A stretch of 41,906 bases of DNA from Christensenella sp. UBA5394 (GCA_002409725.1 DHOI01000001.1:653-42558); one strand, 5' to 3'; shown: positions 1 through 7,910, counted from the first letter of the stretch. Translations and numbers: made by a program. The notes: generated by a model from the letters alone, not told the origin.

Positions 1-893
1 ATGAGGTCGAATATTTCCTCCAGCGTTTTATTCTGCTTGACCAGCTTTTTATAGATGCTGTATAGGTGTTTGGGCCGGCCGCTGACGGTGGCCTCCACCC
101 CGGCCGTTTTAAGGGACTCCTCGATGGTGGCGATCGCCGTGTTAAGGGTAATCATGTGCTCGGCCTGCTGGGGGGCGATGGCGCTTTTGAGCTTTTTGTA
201 TTCATCCGGCCATATATACCAAAAGCAGAGATCCTCAAGCTCGCACTTGATGGCGCCCATGCCGAAGCGGTGGGCCAGCGGTGCGTAGACCTCCAGCGTT
301 TCTTTGGCCTTGCGGATACGCTTTTCCTCACAGCAGTATTCCAGCGTGCGCATGTTGTGCAGCCGGTCCGTGAGCTTGATGATGACCACCCGCACATCCT
401 TGGCGATGGCCAGGAACATCTTGCGCAGGTTCTCCGCCTGGGCTTCCTCCTGCGTTACCAGCTCGTTCTTGCCCGTTTTTGTAAGCTTGGTAACGCCATC
501 CACCATCTCGGCAATATCCGTGCCGAAAATGGCGGTCAGCTTCTGCACGTCGTAGTCGCCATCCTCGATCACATCGTGCAAAAGCCCGGCGATCACCGTA
601 TGGCTATCCATCCCCATTTCCAGCAGCATGATGGCCACCCGCTCGGGGTGGATGAAATAGGGCTCGCCGCTCTCCCGCTTCTGCTTGGCATGGGCGGCTT
701 TAGCGACCTCGATGGCCTTATGCAAAAGCTCCATCTCGGCCGGGGTGAATTTGGCGGTGCAGGCCGCGGTCAGCTCCTCCCCTGCGGCGGCGCCCTGCAC
801 CGGGGCGACGGCTGCAATTAGCCCCGCCTCTATGGGCGCGGCGCATCCGCACGCTTTTTCGGGTATGATGTTGGCCTCGTTTACCTGCTCCAT
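1..893 (-). CDS. relA: RelA/SpoT family (p)ppGpp synthetase/hydrolase, N-terminal part
   Basis: This is the 5' part of a bifunctional stringent-response enzyme; 297 codons are visible and the gene continues beyond the left edge. The start at 893 has an AAGGAGGTGAAGAG ribosome binding site directly upstream. After an unusual Ala/Cys-rich leader of about 45 residues come the HD hydrolase motifs: FIHPERVA, then GLLHDVIEDG with the metal-binding His-Asp pair, and the family motif KLTDRLHNMRTL. The visible part ends near SGRPKHLYSIYKK, where the synthetase domain begins. The family makes and degrades (p)ppGpp in the cytoplasm, which controls growth under amino-acid starvation. It lies downstream of apt, separated by a terminator, so read-through or an unseen promoter must drive it. 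Synthetase, TGS and ACT domains lie outside the window, so full activity cannot be judged. Confidence 0.93.
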   Translation of the reverse strand, partial: MEQVNEANIIPEKACGCAAPIEAGLIAAVAPVQGAAAGEELTAACTAKFTPAEMELLHKAIEVAKAAHAKQKRESGEPYFIHPERVAIMLLEMGMDSHTVIAGLLHDVIEDGDYDVQKLTAIFGTDIAEMVDGVTKLTKTGKNELVTQEEAQAENLRKMFLAIAKDVRVVIIKLTDRLHNMRTLEYCCEEKRIRKAKETLEVYAPLAHRFGMGAIKCELEDLCFWYIWPDEYKKLKSAIAPQQAEHMITLNTAIATIEESLKTAGVEATVSGRPKHLYSIYKKLVKQNKTLEEIFDL

Positions 894-934
894 CTCTTCA
901 CCTCCTTGGTCGCGCCCTCTTTCGGCGCGGGCAT

Positions 935-976
935 GCAAAAAACAGGAGAGATCAACGGGAACGCCGTTGATCTCTC
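935..976 (-). terminator. Intrinsic terminator after apt
   Basis: A perfect 13-bp inverted repeat (946-958 with 964-976, arms GAGAGATCAACGG and CCGTTGATCTCTC, 5-nt loop) is followed on the minus strand by CTGTTTTTTG. It starts 12 bases past the apt stop and lies upstream of relA, so it should end or attenuate the recJ-apt transcript. Confidence 0.85.
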
Positions 977-987
977 GGCTTGGGCGC

Positions 988-1500
988 TTAATAGCAAACG
1001 GCTGCGTTTACGTCGTAACCTCTGAGCAGTTCCCTGCCACCCAGATCAGAAAGCTCGATGGCAAAACGGGCTGCCGCCACCTTACCGCCCGCCTGCTCTA
1101 CCAGGCGGATGGTCGCCAGGGCGGTGCCGCCCGTAGCCAATAGGTCATCCACCACCAGCACGCGCTCTCCGGGCTTAATGGCGTCGGTATGGATCTCCAG
1201 GGCATCGCTGCCATATTCCAGGGCGTATTCGTGGCGGATGGTCTTACAGGGGAGCTTGCCCGGCTTGCGGGCCAGCACGAACCCCGCCCCCAGCGCGTAG
1301 GCTAGTGCCGAACCCAACACGAAGCCGCGCGCCTCAGGGCCCACGACCACATCGATTCTTTGCCCGCCCAGGCTTTCCACGATGCTGTCCACCAGCTGCT
1401 TATAGGCGGCCGGATCTTTGAAAAGGGTGGTCACATCCCGGAAGATGATGCCCGCCTTGGGAAAATCCGGTATGGTGCGGATGCTATCCTTGAGATCCAT
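988..1500 (-). CDS. apt: Adenine phosphoribosyltransferase
   Basis: This 170-residue purine salvage enzyme converts adenine and PRPP to AMP and pyrophosphate. It has the type I phosphoribosyltransferase PRPP loop VLVVDDLLATGGTA at about residues 116-129, the N-terminal FPKAGIIFRDVTTL hood region, and the VVGPEARGF segment typical of Apt. Length matches the family. The start is supported by AGGAGG six to seven bases upstream. It follows recJ by 14 bases and is probably co-transcribed with it; recJ-apt-relA is a common gene order in Clostridia and Bacilli. A strong terminator follows. Confidence 0.95.
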   Translation of the reverse strand: MDLKDSIRTIPDFPKAGIIFRDVTTLFKDPAAYKQLVDSIVESLGGQRIDVVVGPEARGFVLGSALAYALGAGFVLARKPGKLPCKTIRHEYALEYGSDALEIHTDAIKPGERVLVVDDLLATGGTALATIRLVEQAGGKVAAARFAIELSDLGGRELLRGYDVNAAVCY

Positions 1501-1514
1501 GGTTCTCCTCCTGC

Positions 1515-3893
1515 TTATTTCTGTGATAACGCGGCGATGGCCGCGTAAAGCTCGCTCTCGTTTAGATCCCGGCGCGAGGGCTTCGCTGCCGGCCTTAGGC
1601 CCCGATCCTCCTCCATAAAGCCCAGCTCCGCCATGATCTGTACGGCGATGCGGGCCATATAGGGAGGTTTCTCCGTGGCTGCGCTCAGGTGATCTATCAA
1701 CTCCGCCCGGTTAAAGAAACGGCGTTCCGCTTGGGTAAAGCTGCGGTAAAAGGCCGCCATATCCTCTCTGGCAAAGGCCAGGGGCGGCAAAGGCTCCGCC
1801 GATCCGATGATGAGCTCCGCCCCGGGGGCCAGCGTATGGATGCGCGCTGCGAAGCCCTCGCTTGCGCCGTCATAGAGCGCCACGGCCCGGTAGCGGCTAA
1901 TAGATAGGCGATCCAGCACCGGTGCCAGCACGGCGGCCCCATAGGCACAGGGGCCGGGGCGGTTTTGATGGAAATCCACCTCCGCCCAGTCGAAAAGGCC
2001 CTCCCGCCCCATCAAGGCCAGCAGCCGCATGGCGCCAGCCTGCGTGAAGCAAAGGGCAATTGCGCCGTTGCCTTCTTTGAGGAGGGCACAGAGGCGTTCG
2101 TCCACGCCCGCATCTGCGGGCAAGGCACATCCTTTATTATACAGAATATTTTGCGAAAATGCATCTATAAATTTATCCGCCCGCCTGGCAAGGTAAGCCT
2201 CTGCCGCCAGAATCGCACCGCCGCGGATGGCCTCGGCCCGAAGCTGCACCTGCCGCGTGCCGTTCCACTCGTTCAAAGCGGGGGTATAGATCAGGTCGCA
2301 GCGCTCCTTATCGATCAATTCTTCGAAGCGGTGCCCGGCCCCCCATGCCACCAGCTCGCCATAGCTATCGCCTTTAGCCGTGATTGCCTTGAGGTGGCTG
2401 CCCTCCGAGCCGATGCGGCGCACATTCCGCAGCAGCACGCCGTCCGTGCGGAAGGCGGGCTGGGGGTTGCCCTCGCCGAAAGGCTCGAGCAGGGCCAGCT
2501 CTTCGGCCAGGGCCAGCGTTAGCTCGCCAAGCTCGGCCTCCTCTTCATATTGGGCGCAGGGCAAAAACTTTTCCGCCGTTTCATATTGCCAAAGGGCCTT
2601 ATCCAAGCCCGTACGGAAGGCTTCGAAAAGATCGGCTTCCATGGTGACCCCTGCCGCGTAGGCATGGCCGCCAAAGCGCAGGAACAGGCTTTCGTTAGCC
2701 TTGAGCGCGCGGTGGATATCCACCCCGGGGATGGAGCGGGCCGAGCCGGTGAGCAGCTCCCCATTTTCCGCAAAAAGTACCGTGGGACGCCAATAGCGCT
2801 CGGCGATGCGCGCAGCCGCGATGCCCACCACGCCCGGGTTCCAAGCCACGCTTTTAAGCACGATGCAGCGACGCTGTGTTAAATCATCCGCCTCCACGAG
2901 TTCCGCAGCCTCCGCGATGATGGCGCTTTCCTCCTGCTGCCGCTGGCGGTTGAGCCCGTCGAGCCTTTGGGCGATTTCCGCCGCCCGCCCGGCGTCCTTG
3001 GTGCATAAAAGCTCCACGCACAGGCCCGCGTCCTCCATCCGCCCGGCGGCGTTGAGCCTGGGGGCGAAGCCGAAGGCCAGGTCGCGCGCGGTAAAGGCGC
3101 GGCCCTTTTCATTCACCAACTTGCCCAGGGCCAAGAGGCCCGGGCAGCAAACGCCTTGATCGAGCATCCGCAGTGCAAGGGCTACCAGGGCACGGTTCTC
3201 GCCAAGCAGCGGCACCACATCCGCCATGGTAGCAAGGCCCGCCAGGGGGATAAAGGCCTCGGACTCCGCCTCGCCCAAAAGGGCGCAGGCCAGCTTATAG
3301 GCCGTGCCCGCCCCGCAAAGATCCGGATTGGGATAATAATCCTCGGGTCGGGTATGGCAGAGGATAGCCACAGCCTCGGGCAGTACATCTCCACAAAGGT
3401 GGTGATCCGTCACGATCACATCAAGGCCCAAATTTTTAGCCAGGTCGATCTCCGCGATCGCCTTCACGCCGTTATCCACCGTGAGGATCAGCGAGACCCC
3501 GGCGGCGGCAATCTCCCGCACGGCCTCGGCGTTCATGCCATAGCCCTCGCTATGGCGCGAGGGGATATGGTAAAAGGCGCGGCAGCCCAGCTTTTCGAGG
3601 CAGTCCAGCATGATAGCGGTTGCGCAAACGCCGTCCGCGTCGTAATCGCCGTAGACGCAGACCAGCTCGTCCTGTTCCCGGGCCGCCCGTAGGCGTGCCA
3701 CGGCCTTATCCATATCATAAAAAAGGAAAGGCGAATACAGCTGGGCAGCAGAGGGGTGTAAAAAGGCCTCCATCTCGGCCCCCGTTTGCGCGCCCCGGGC
3801 ATAGAGCAGCCGGGCGAGCCTTGGGGATATGCCGCCCGGGAGCTCCAGCCCTGCGGGCAGGGAGGGGTTGGATGCCTTCTCAAAACGCAGCAT
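1515..3893 (-). CDS. recJ: Single-stranded-DNA-specific exonuclease RecJ
   Basis: This 792-residue DHH-superfamily nuclease degrades single-stranded DNA 5' to 3' in recombination and repair. Visible motifs are YGDYDADGV (about residues 82-90), LTVDNG (137-142) and VTDHH (161-165), which hold the metal-binding Asp and His residues, and a DHHA1-type GGH motif (RFGGHAYAAG) further on. The C-terminal 200 residues are less conserved, as in other Firmicute RecJ proteins of this length. I chose the ATG at 3893 (protein begins MLRFEK), one base after the scfB stop with a weak AGGAAA site; an in-frame ATG at 3917 inside scfB is possible but has no ribosome binding site. It is probably translationally coupled to scfB and transcribed with apt. 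Confidence 0.93.
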   Translation of the reverse strand: MLRFEKASNPSLPAGLELPGGISPRLARLLYARGAQTGAEMEAFLHPSAAQLYSPFLFYDMDKAVARLRAAREQDELVCVYGDYDADGVCATAIMLDCLEKLGCRAFYHIPSRHSEGYGMNAEAVREIAAAGVSLILTVDNGVKAIAEIDLAKNLGLDVIVTDHHLCGDVLPEAVAILCHTRPEDYYPNPDLCGAGTAYKLACALLGEAESEAFIPLAGLATMADVVPLLGENRALVALALRMLDQGVCCPGLLALGKLVNEKGRAFTARDLAFGFAPRLNAAGRMEDAGLCVELLCTKDAGRAAEIAQRLDGLNRQRQQEESAIIAEAAELVEADDLTQRRCIVLKSVAWNPGVVGIAAARIAERYWRPTVLFAENGELLTGSARSIPGVDIHRALKANESLFLRFGGHAYAAGVTMEADLFEAFRTGLDKALWQYETAEKFLPCAQYEEEAELGELTLALAEELALLEPFGEGNPQPAFRTDGVLLRNVRRIGSEGSHLKAITAKGDSYGELVAWGAGHRFEELIDKERCDLIYTPALNEWNGTRQVQLRAEAIRGGAILAAEAYLARRADKFIDAFSQNILYNKGCALPADAGVDERLCALLKEGNGAIALCFTQAGAMRLLALMGREGLFDWAEVDFHQNRPGPCAYGAAVLAPVLDRLSISRYRAVALYDGASEGFAARIHTLAPGAELIIGSAEPLPPLAFAREDMAAFYRSFTQAERRFFNRAELIDHLSAATEKPPYMARIAVQIMAELGFMEEDRGLRPAAKPSRRDLNESELYAAIAALSQK

Positions 3894-3894
3894 A

Positions 3895-5229
3895 CTATTT
3901 CCTGTGCTCCGCCGCATAGATGCCGAGGGCCAGCTCCGTGCGCTTTTTTAAGAATTCGCAGGTACGGCTATAAGGCTGGCGGATATCGCCGTTATAAAGA
4001 TAAGCGTTGGCCGCACAGCCGCCGGAGCAAAAATATTTGCACCAGCAATCCCGGCAGGCCGGTTTATCGAGCAGGGTACAGGCGGCGAACATCCGGCGGA
4101 TATCCGCATCCAGCTCGCCGGTGAGCACGCTGCCCATCTTCATTTTTTCCTGGCCCACGAACTGGTGGCAGGGGTAGATATCCCCCTCCGGGGTCACGGC
4201 CACGTATTCCACGCCCGCACCGCAGCCGGCGATACGCTTTTTGAGGCAGGGCCCGCCGCTCAGGTCGATCATAAAATGGAAGAAATTGAGCCAGGTATCT
4301 TCCTTTTGGCGGCTTTGCAGCACGTAATCGGCCAAGGTCTCGTATTCTTCCAGCACCCTGGCCACGTGTTCTTCCAAAATGGCATAGGGGCTATCGTCCG
4401 GCAAAACCACAGGCTCCAGCGAGAGCTGCTCGAAGCCAAGGTTGCGCAAATGCTTCACATCCTCGGTGAAATCGAGGTTACGGGCCGTAAAAGTGCCCCG
4501 GATGTAATATTCTTTATCTCCCCGGCGCTCAACCAGCTTTTTCATATTGGCCAGGGCGATATCATAAGAGCCCTTGCCGCCCGCCGTGGGCCGCATCGCG
4601 TCGTGCACTTCCGGCCTGCCGTCCAGGCTAAGCACGATGTTGTGCATTTCGGCGTTGAGATAATCGATGATCGCATCCGTGAGGCCCACGCCGTTGGTGG
4701 TGATGGTGAAGTTGATCTGTTTGCCGTGCTTTTGTTCCAGCTCGCGGCCATAGGCCACCACCGTGCGCACGGTCTCCATGTTCAGCAGCGGCTCGCCGCC
4801 GAAAAGATCCACCTCCAAGTGCTTGCGGTTGCCGCAGTGGGCAATGAGGAAATCCAGGGCTTTTTTGCCCACCTCCGGGGCCATCAGGCCGCGCGGGCCG
4901 TGAAATTCGCCCGTATCGGCAAAGCAATAGCGGCAGCGCAGGTTACAATCGTGGGCCACGTGCAGGCACATGGATTTGATCACCTGGCCTCCTGCCGTAC
5001 CCTTGGGCGGCGTTAATTCGGGAGAGCAGAGGCTGCCGGCCGCGCGCAGCTCCTCCACCTCCGCCGCAATCTCGCGTATTTGGCGCTCGGGATAGGGCAG
5101 GGCAAAGATATCCCATCCCTTTTCCATGGCTTGGACGACCGCGTAGGCGGGTTCATCCACGCTGTGGAGCGCGCCGCTCTCCACATCCAGGATGAGGTAA
5201 TATTCATGAAATCGAAAGGCGTGAATCAA
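3895..5229 (-). CDS. scfB: SCIFF peptide radical SAM maturase
   Basis: This 444-residue radical SAM/SPASM enzyme belongs to the family that installs Cys-to-alpha-carbon thioether (sactionine-type) links in the SCIFF peptide. An N-terminal region of about 85 residues resembling a RiPP recognition element precedes the radical SAM motif CNLRCRYC (about 94-101), which binds the catalytic 4Fe-4S cluster, and GGEPLLN (about 145-151). The C-terminal SPASM region carries many cysteines (GPCLKKRIAGC, YPCHQF, PACRDCWCKYFCSGGC) for auxiliary clusters. It lies 114 bases downstream of scfA with a small stem-loop between, and ends one base before recJ. In clostridial genomes secD and secF often follow scfB; they are absent here. 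Function is by family and context. Confidence 0.95.
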   Translation of the reverse strand: MIHAFRFHEYYLILDVESGALHSVDEPAYAVVQAMEKGWDIFALPYPERQIREIAAEVEELRAAGSLCSPELTPPKGTAGGQVIKSMCLHVAHDCNLRCRYCFADTGEFHGPRGLMAPEVGKKALDFLIAHCGNRKHLEVDLFGGEPLLNMETVRTVVAYGRELEQKHGKQINFTITTNGVGLTDAIIDYLNAEMHNIVLSLDGRPEVHDAMRPTAGGKGSYDIALANMKKLVERRGDKEYYIRGTFTARNLDFTEDVKHLRNLGFEQLSLEPVVLPDDSPYAILEEHVARVLEEYETLADYVLQSRQKEDTWLNFFHFMIDLSGGPCLKKRIAGCGAGVEYVAVTPEGDIYPCHQFVGQEKMKMGSVLTGELDADIRRMFAACTLLDKPACRDCWCKYFCSGGCAANAYLYNGDIRQPYSRTCEFLKKRTELALGIYAAEHRK

Positions 5230-5266
5230 AAAGCTTCTCCTTTATCTGGAAAATATTTATACACAA

Positions 5267-5298
5267 GCAAAAGCAGTAATTCGGCTAAAATTACTGCT
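5267..5298 (-). terminator. Stem-loop between scfA and scfB (attenuator-like)
   Basis: Arms AGCAGTAAT (5272-5280) and ATTACTGCT (5290-5298) form a 9-bp hairpin with a 9-nt loop. On the minus strand it is followed by TTTTGCTT, a weak U-tract. Partial termination or 3'-end protection here would give more scfA message than scfB message, which fits a peptide substrate and its enzyme. Confidence 0.5.
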
Positions 5299-5343
5299 CA
5301 TCAAGGCATAACGCGCATGGGCAGGCGAATTAAGCCCGCCAGA

Positions 5344-5487
5344 TCATTTGGCCTGCTTCTGGCATTTCTGGTTGGCAACGGTGCAGGAAGTTTTGCAGGC
5401 GGACTGGCAGGAAGCCTGGCACTCGCCACAGCCGGTATTTGCGGAAGCGTTGATGCAGGGCTTTTCGATGGTGGTAATATGTTTCAT
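5344..5487 (-). CDS. scfA: SCIFF precursor peptide (six Cys in forty-five residues)
   Basis: This 47-residue ribosomal peptide begins MKHITTIEKPC and contains the SCIFF core TGCGECQASCQSACKTSC followed by TVANQKC. The six family cysteines are at 20, 23, 27, 31, 35 and 42; an extra cysteine sits at residue 11 in the leader. The ATG at 5487 is preceded by GGAGGA nine bases upstream and by a good promoter (5528-5556). The family is nearly universal in Clostridia and is modified by the radical SAM enzyme encoded next door; its biological role is unknown. The core sequence is so conserved that the assignment is firm despite the short length. Confidence 0.97.
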   Translation of the reverse strand: MKHITTIEKPCINASANTGCGECQASCQSACKTSCTVANQKCQKQAK

Positions 5488-5527
5488 GGTTTTGTTTCCT
5501 CCATATATTGACTCATACTTACCCTAT

Positions 5528-5556
5528 ATTATACACGCGGCGCTTCCGGCTTACAA
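5528..5556 (-). promoter_or_regulatory. Sigma-A promoter of scfA
   Basis: On the minus strand TTGTAA (5556-5551), a 17-base spacer and TATAAT (5533-5528). Transcription would start near 5521, about 34 bases before the scfA ATG. The -35 box begins just after the stop of the upstream membrane-protein gene, so scfA can be expressed independently of it. Confidence 0.75.
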
Positions 5557-5560
5557 GGCC

Positions 5561-5974
5561 TTATTTGAACATTTGCCGTAGCAGCGCGGCAAATAGCCCG
5601 GCCGCAGCCGCCATGGCCATATCAGAAAAGATGGCCAGCGAAAACACGAAGGTTTGCGAGAGGATGGAAAACACGGCAAAGGAAAACACGCTGTAGATCA
5701 GGCCGCCCAAGAGGCCCCAGAGCCAAAAGCGCTCCTTGGCGGCCCGGTGTGCCAGCAGCCCCGCCACGGCTGCACACGCGACCTTAATGGCCGCCGTGAT
5801 CGGCCCCATAGTATCAGCCCCCAGCCAAGCCTGCCGAAGAGCCACCGCGTAAAGCACCACCAGCGCCAGGCTCAGGGCCGTGGCCCAGAGCGCGGACCTG
5901 AGCAGCGTAAGCAGGATGGGGCGTGGTTTATATTGTGCCGCCCTCGGGCGGGCCGTATTGCGCGCAGCTTGCAT
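5561..5974 (-). CDS. TIGR04086-like four-helix membrane protein
   Basis: A 137-residue hydrophobic protein with about four predicted membrane segments (roughly residues 22-48, 56-76, 84-108 and 112-134) and a basic N-terminus (TARPRAAQYKPR). Size, hydrophobic pattern and location between yajC and scfA match the TIGR04086 family (YrzE-like) of uncharacterised clostridial membrane proteins. The start at 5974 has GGAGG eight bases upstream. No catalytic motif is visible and no function is known for the family. Confidence 0.75.
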   Translation of the reverse strand: MQAARNTARPRAAQYKPRPILLTLLRSALWATALSLALVVLYAVALRQAWLGADTMGPITAAIKVACAAVAGLLAHRAAKERFWLWGLLGGLIYSVFSFAVFSILSQTFVFSLAIFSDMAMAAAAGLFAALLRQMFK

Positions 5975-5989
5975 GGGGCATACCTCCGC

Positions 5990-6026
5990 TTATCGATAAC
6001 ATAGATAGGTTCCGTTGCTATCGATA
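5990..6026. repeat. Pair of TATCGATA palindromes upstream of the membrane-protein gene
   Basis: The 8-bp palindrome TATCGATA occurs at 5991-5998 (extended to TTATCGATAA) and again at 6019-6026, centres 28 bp apart, directly upstream of the gene starting at 5974. The spacing is close to three helical turns. They could be paired operator half-sites; chance is not excluded in this AT-rich patch. Confidence 0.35.
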
Positions 6027-6095
6027 TATATGCGACCCCGCGTACGCCTATGCGCCCCTCGACAAAAATACAAGCCTTTCGCTCGGCCAAAATGC

Positions 6096-6115
6096 AAAAA
6101 ATCCCCGGGCCGGAG
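6096..6115 (-). terminator. Likely intrinsic terminator after yajC
   Basis: On the minus strand a short GC-rich hairpin (CTCCG, loop GCC, CGGGG) is followed at once by ATTTTTTG. The stem is only 5 bp, but the U-tract is strong. It lies 26 bases after the yajC stop. Confidence 0.5.
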
Positions 6116-6140
6116 CACGGAGATCGTTTGTTACGGATGC

Positions 6141-6473
6141 TTATTTGGTTTCGGCGATGCCGTCTTCCATGGTGGCTTCCACCGCTACGTCTTCGACATT
6201 GGCGATAGCGCCCCGGGCAAAGACCAGGCGGACTTTATCCGGGCCCACCATCAGGGTAATGATGTCATCTTTGATTGCGTTGACGGTGCCGTAGATGCCG
6301 CCGATGGTGCGCACGCGATCACCCACCTTGATGTTGGCCAGCATGTCTTTAATCTTCTTCTCACGCTTGCGCTGGGGGATGATCATCAGGGCAAACATGC
6401 CGAGCATCAGAATAATGAGCAGGCCGCCGTTGCTCATGAAACCGCTCAGGCCAGAGAGGATATTTTCGGGCAT
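6141..6473 (-). CDS. yajC: Preprotein translocase subunit YajC
   Basis: A 110-residue single-pass inner-membrane protein that associates with SecDF and the Sec translocon. One membrane helix spans about residues 16-35 and ends in IIPQRKREKK, followed by the conserved small cytoplasmic domain (IKVGDRVRTIGGIYGTV). Length is typical. The ATG at 6473 has AAGGAAG about ten bases upstream and a clear promoter at 6531-6559. Usual partners secD and secF are not in this cluster. Confidence 0.95.
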   Translation of the reverse strand: MPENILSGLSGFMSNGGLLIILMLGMFALMIIPQRKREKKIKDMLANIKVGDRVRTIGGIYGTVNAIKDDIITLMVGPDKVRLVFARGAIANVEDVAVEATMEDGIAETK

Positions 6474-6530
6474 TTTGTTCTTCCTTCCTAATGCTTTTGT
6501 ACGGCCGCAGCCGCCATTAAACTTGTATCG

Positions 6531-6559
6531 ATTTTATCGCAATTGCATGACCGCGTCAA
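6531..6559 (-). promoter_or_regulatory. Sigma-A promoter of yajC
   Basis: Minus strand TTGACG (6559-6554), 17-base spacer, TAAAAT (6536-6531). The predicted start lies near 6524, about 50 bases upstream of the yajC ATG. Confidence 0.75.
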
Positions 6560-6619
6560 GAAATCGCCTTTACCTTAATATTCCCGTAACATGCCGTAAT
6601 ATTCCAGCGTGGCCGGGCC

Positions 6620-7525
6620 TTACTCCGGCAGATCCGCACGGAATTTTTCCAGTAGGTAGGCCGGTGAATAGGACATTTTGGCCTTGCGCAGGCCCTCTAA
6701 GTCCATATCCTCCTCGCGGTTGATGTACTTCATATCCTTCCAGGCATGGGTCACGAATTCCTTATTGATAAGGGGATAGAGGCCGGGGATATTTGCGTCC
6801 GCCTTCTCGATGTGGATCACGGCCATCTCCTCGTCGATGCGCTCGCCCAGGCTGAAGGCCCGCAGCTTGCCATCCACCAGGATGCCGCCGCCCACCAGGC
6901 CCAGCTCCTTCATATGCATTAGGCCAATGCGGATAGCCTCCTGCTCGCCCAATACGCCGTACTCGGCGGGATCCTTGCCGGCCAGCCATTCTTCATAAAT
7001 GGCCATGCAATCGAGGTACATCTCCGGCGTGATGGTCACGTATTTATACGTATAACGGGAGAGGAACTGGTTGATGTGGTTGCGCTTGCCGTGCAGCCGC
7101 TTGCCCTTGAGGGAGAGCAAATCTTCCATGTTATATACATAATCGAAATTGCCCCGATCCGCAGTGAGGGTGAACCCCGCCTGCTCAAAGTAGGGCTTAT
7201 ACTTTTCCGTTACGCCCCGGAAGGACGGCCGCGCGCCGATGCTCGCAAGATAGGCCGAAGCCGTAGCGATGGCCTTGGGGTAGTCTTCCTCCCGCAGGGC
7301 CAGCGGCGCCAGCATGAAGGGATCGAGGTGCGGGAATATGTAAAGGATGTAGAGGATATCCTCCTGCTCCGCGATGCGGATGCGATCCTCTTTGCACCAC
7401 ATAAGCAAGCTTGTAAATGTATATTCGGAGTTTTGAATGTGCAGTGGTTTGGTATAGCTTTGTACCAGCTCGCGCATGGAAAGGCTCACGGGCTGGAAAC
7501 GCAGCTTATTCGGTTCGTTTGTCAT
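6620..7525 (-). CDS. DUF2156 (LPG synthetase C-terminal-like) protein
   Basis: A 301-residue soluble protein of the DUF2156/GNAT-like family related to the C-terminal domain of phosphatidylglycerol lysyltransferase. Typical features are an N-terminal acyltransferase-like half with many aromatic residues, the middle segment KRLHGKRNHINQF (about 146-158), and the later GGGILVDGKLRAFSLGE region followed by VIHIEKADANIPGLY. There is no membrane domain, so it is not a full MprF-type lysyltransferase; a soluble aminoacyl or acetyl transferase is plausible, substrate unknown. I start at 7525 (MTNEPN), which has AGGGGG upstream and lies about 22 bases after the predicted transcription start; the ATGs at 7555 and 7549 fall in or next to the -10 box. 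It appears monocistronic. Confidence 0.8.
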   Translation of the reverse strand: MTNEPNKLRFQPVSLSMRELVQSYTKPLHIQNSEYTFTSLLMWCKEDRIRIAEQEDILYILYIFPHLDPFMLAPLALREEDYPKAIATASAYLASIGARPSFRGVTEKYKPYFEQAGFTLTADRGNFDYVYNMEDLLSLKGKRLHGKRNHINQFLSRYTYKYVTITPEMYLDCMAIYEEWLAGKDPAEYGVLGEQEAIRIGLMHMKELGLVGGGILVDGKLRAFSLGERIDEEMAVIHIEKADANIPGLYPLINKEFVTHAWKDMKYINREEDMDLEGLRKAKMSYSPAYLLEKFRADLPE

Positions 7526-7553
7526 AAGTGCCCCCTTTTTAAGATTCATTATC

Positions 7554-7582
7554 ATTGTATCTATTTAGGCAGTATTATGCAA
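7554..7582 (-). promoter_or_regulatory. Sigma-A promoter of the DUF2156 gene
   Basis: Minus strand TTGCAT (7582-7577), 17-base spacer, TACAAT (7559-7554). The predicted start near 7547 gives a 22-base leader and argues for the coding start at 7525. Confidence 0.65.
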
Positions 7583-7851
7583 GCCCTGCCTTACCGCCAA
7601 CTTGGCTGCCTGCGCCTGCTCACCTTTACGCCAGAGCACAGCCTGCCGGTGTATATGTGCCCCCTGGCCGGATGATCGTAATTACTATGAATCCCGTCAG
7701 AAGGAGGAACGCTTATTTATTATGAGCACGTTCTAACTATCCGCATCCATCGCCAAAGCCCGCAGGTATTCCCGGGTGGCGCTTCACGACATTCGATCCG
7801 CACTTTGGGCCTGCAAGGTCAGCCGCTCGTGGAAGGTATCTCGAGCATAGA
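7583..7851. other. Intergenic stretch with no supported gene
   Basis: About 270 bases between the DUF2156 promoter and the terminator of the SIMPL gene. No open frame here has a ribosome binding site and family resemblance. On the minus strand two frames shifted by one base give protein-like ends (ARDTFHERLTLQAQSADRMS and TREYLRALAMDADS), which could be the remains of a decayed gene. On the plus strand AAGGAGG at 7702-7708 precedes only a four-codon frame. I assign nothing. Confidence 0.4.
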
Positions 7852-7883
7852 GAAAAACGGGGGTGGCTGATAGCCGCCCCCGT
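7852..7883 (-). terminator. Intrinsic terminator of the SIMPL-DUF4349 operon
   Basis: On the minus strand ACGGGGGCGGCT and AGCCACCCCCGT pair around a short loop and are followed by TTTTT. It ends about 30 bases past the stop of the SIMPL-domain gene. Confidence 0.85.
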
Positions 7884-7910
7884 ATGGTCGCCGGCGAACG
7901 CAGTTCGCCC

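Noticed and set aside
4165..5016. 283-codon plus-strand frame opposite scfB
   Set aside because: Antisense shadow of the radical SAM gene; His/Val-rich composition without family resemblance.
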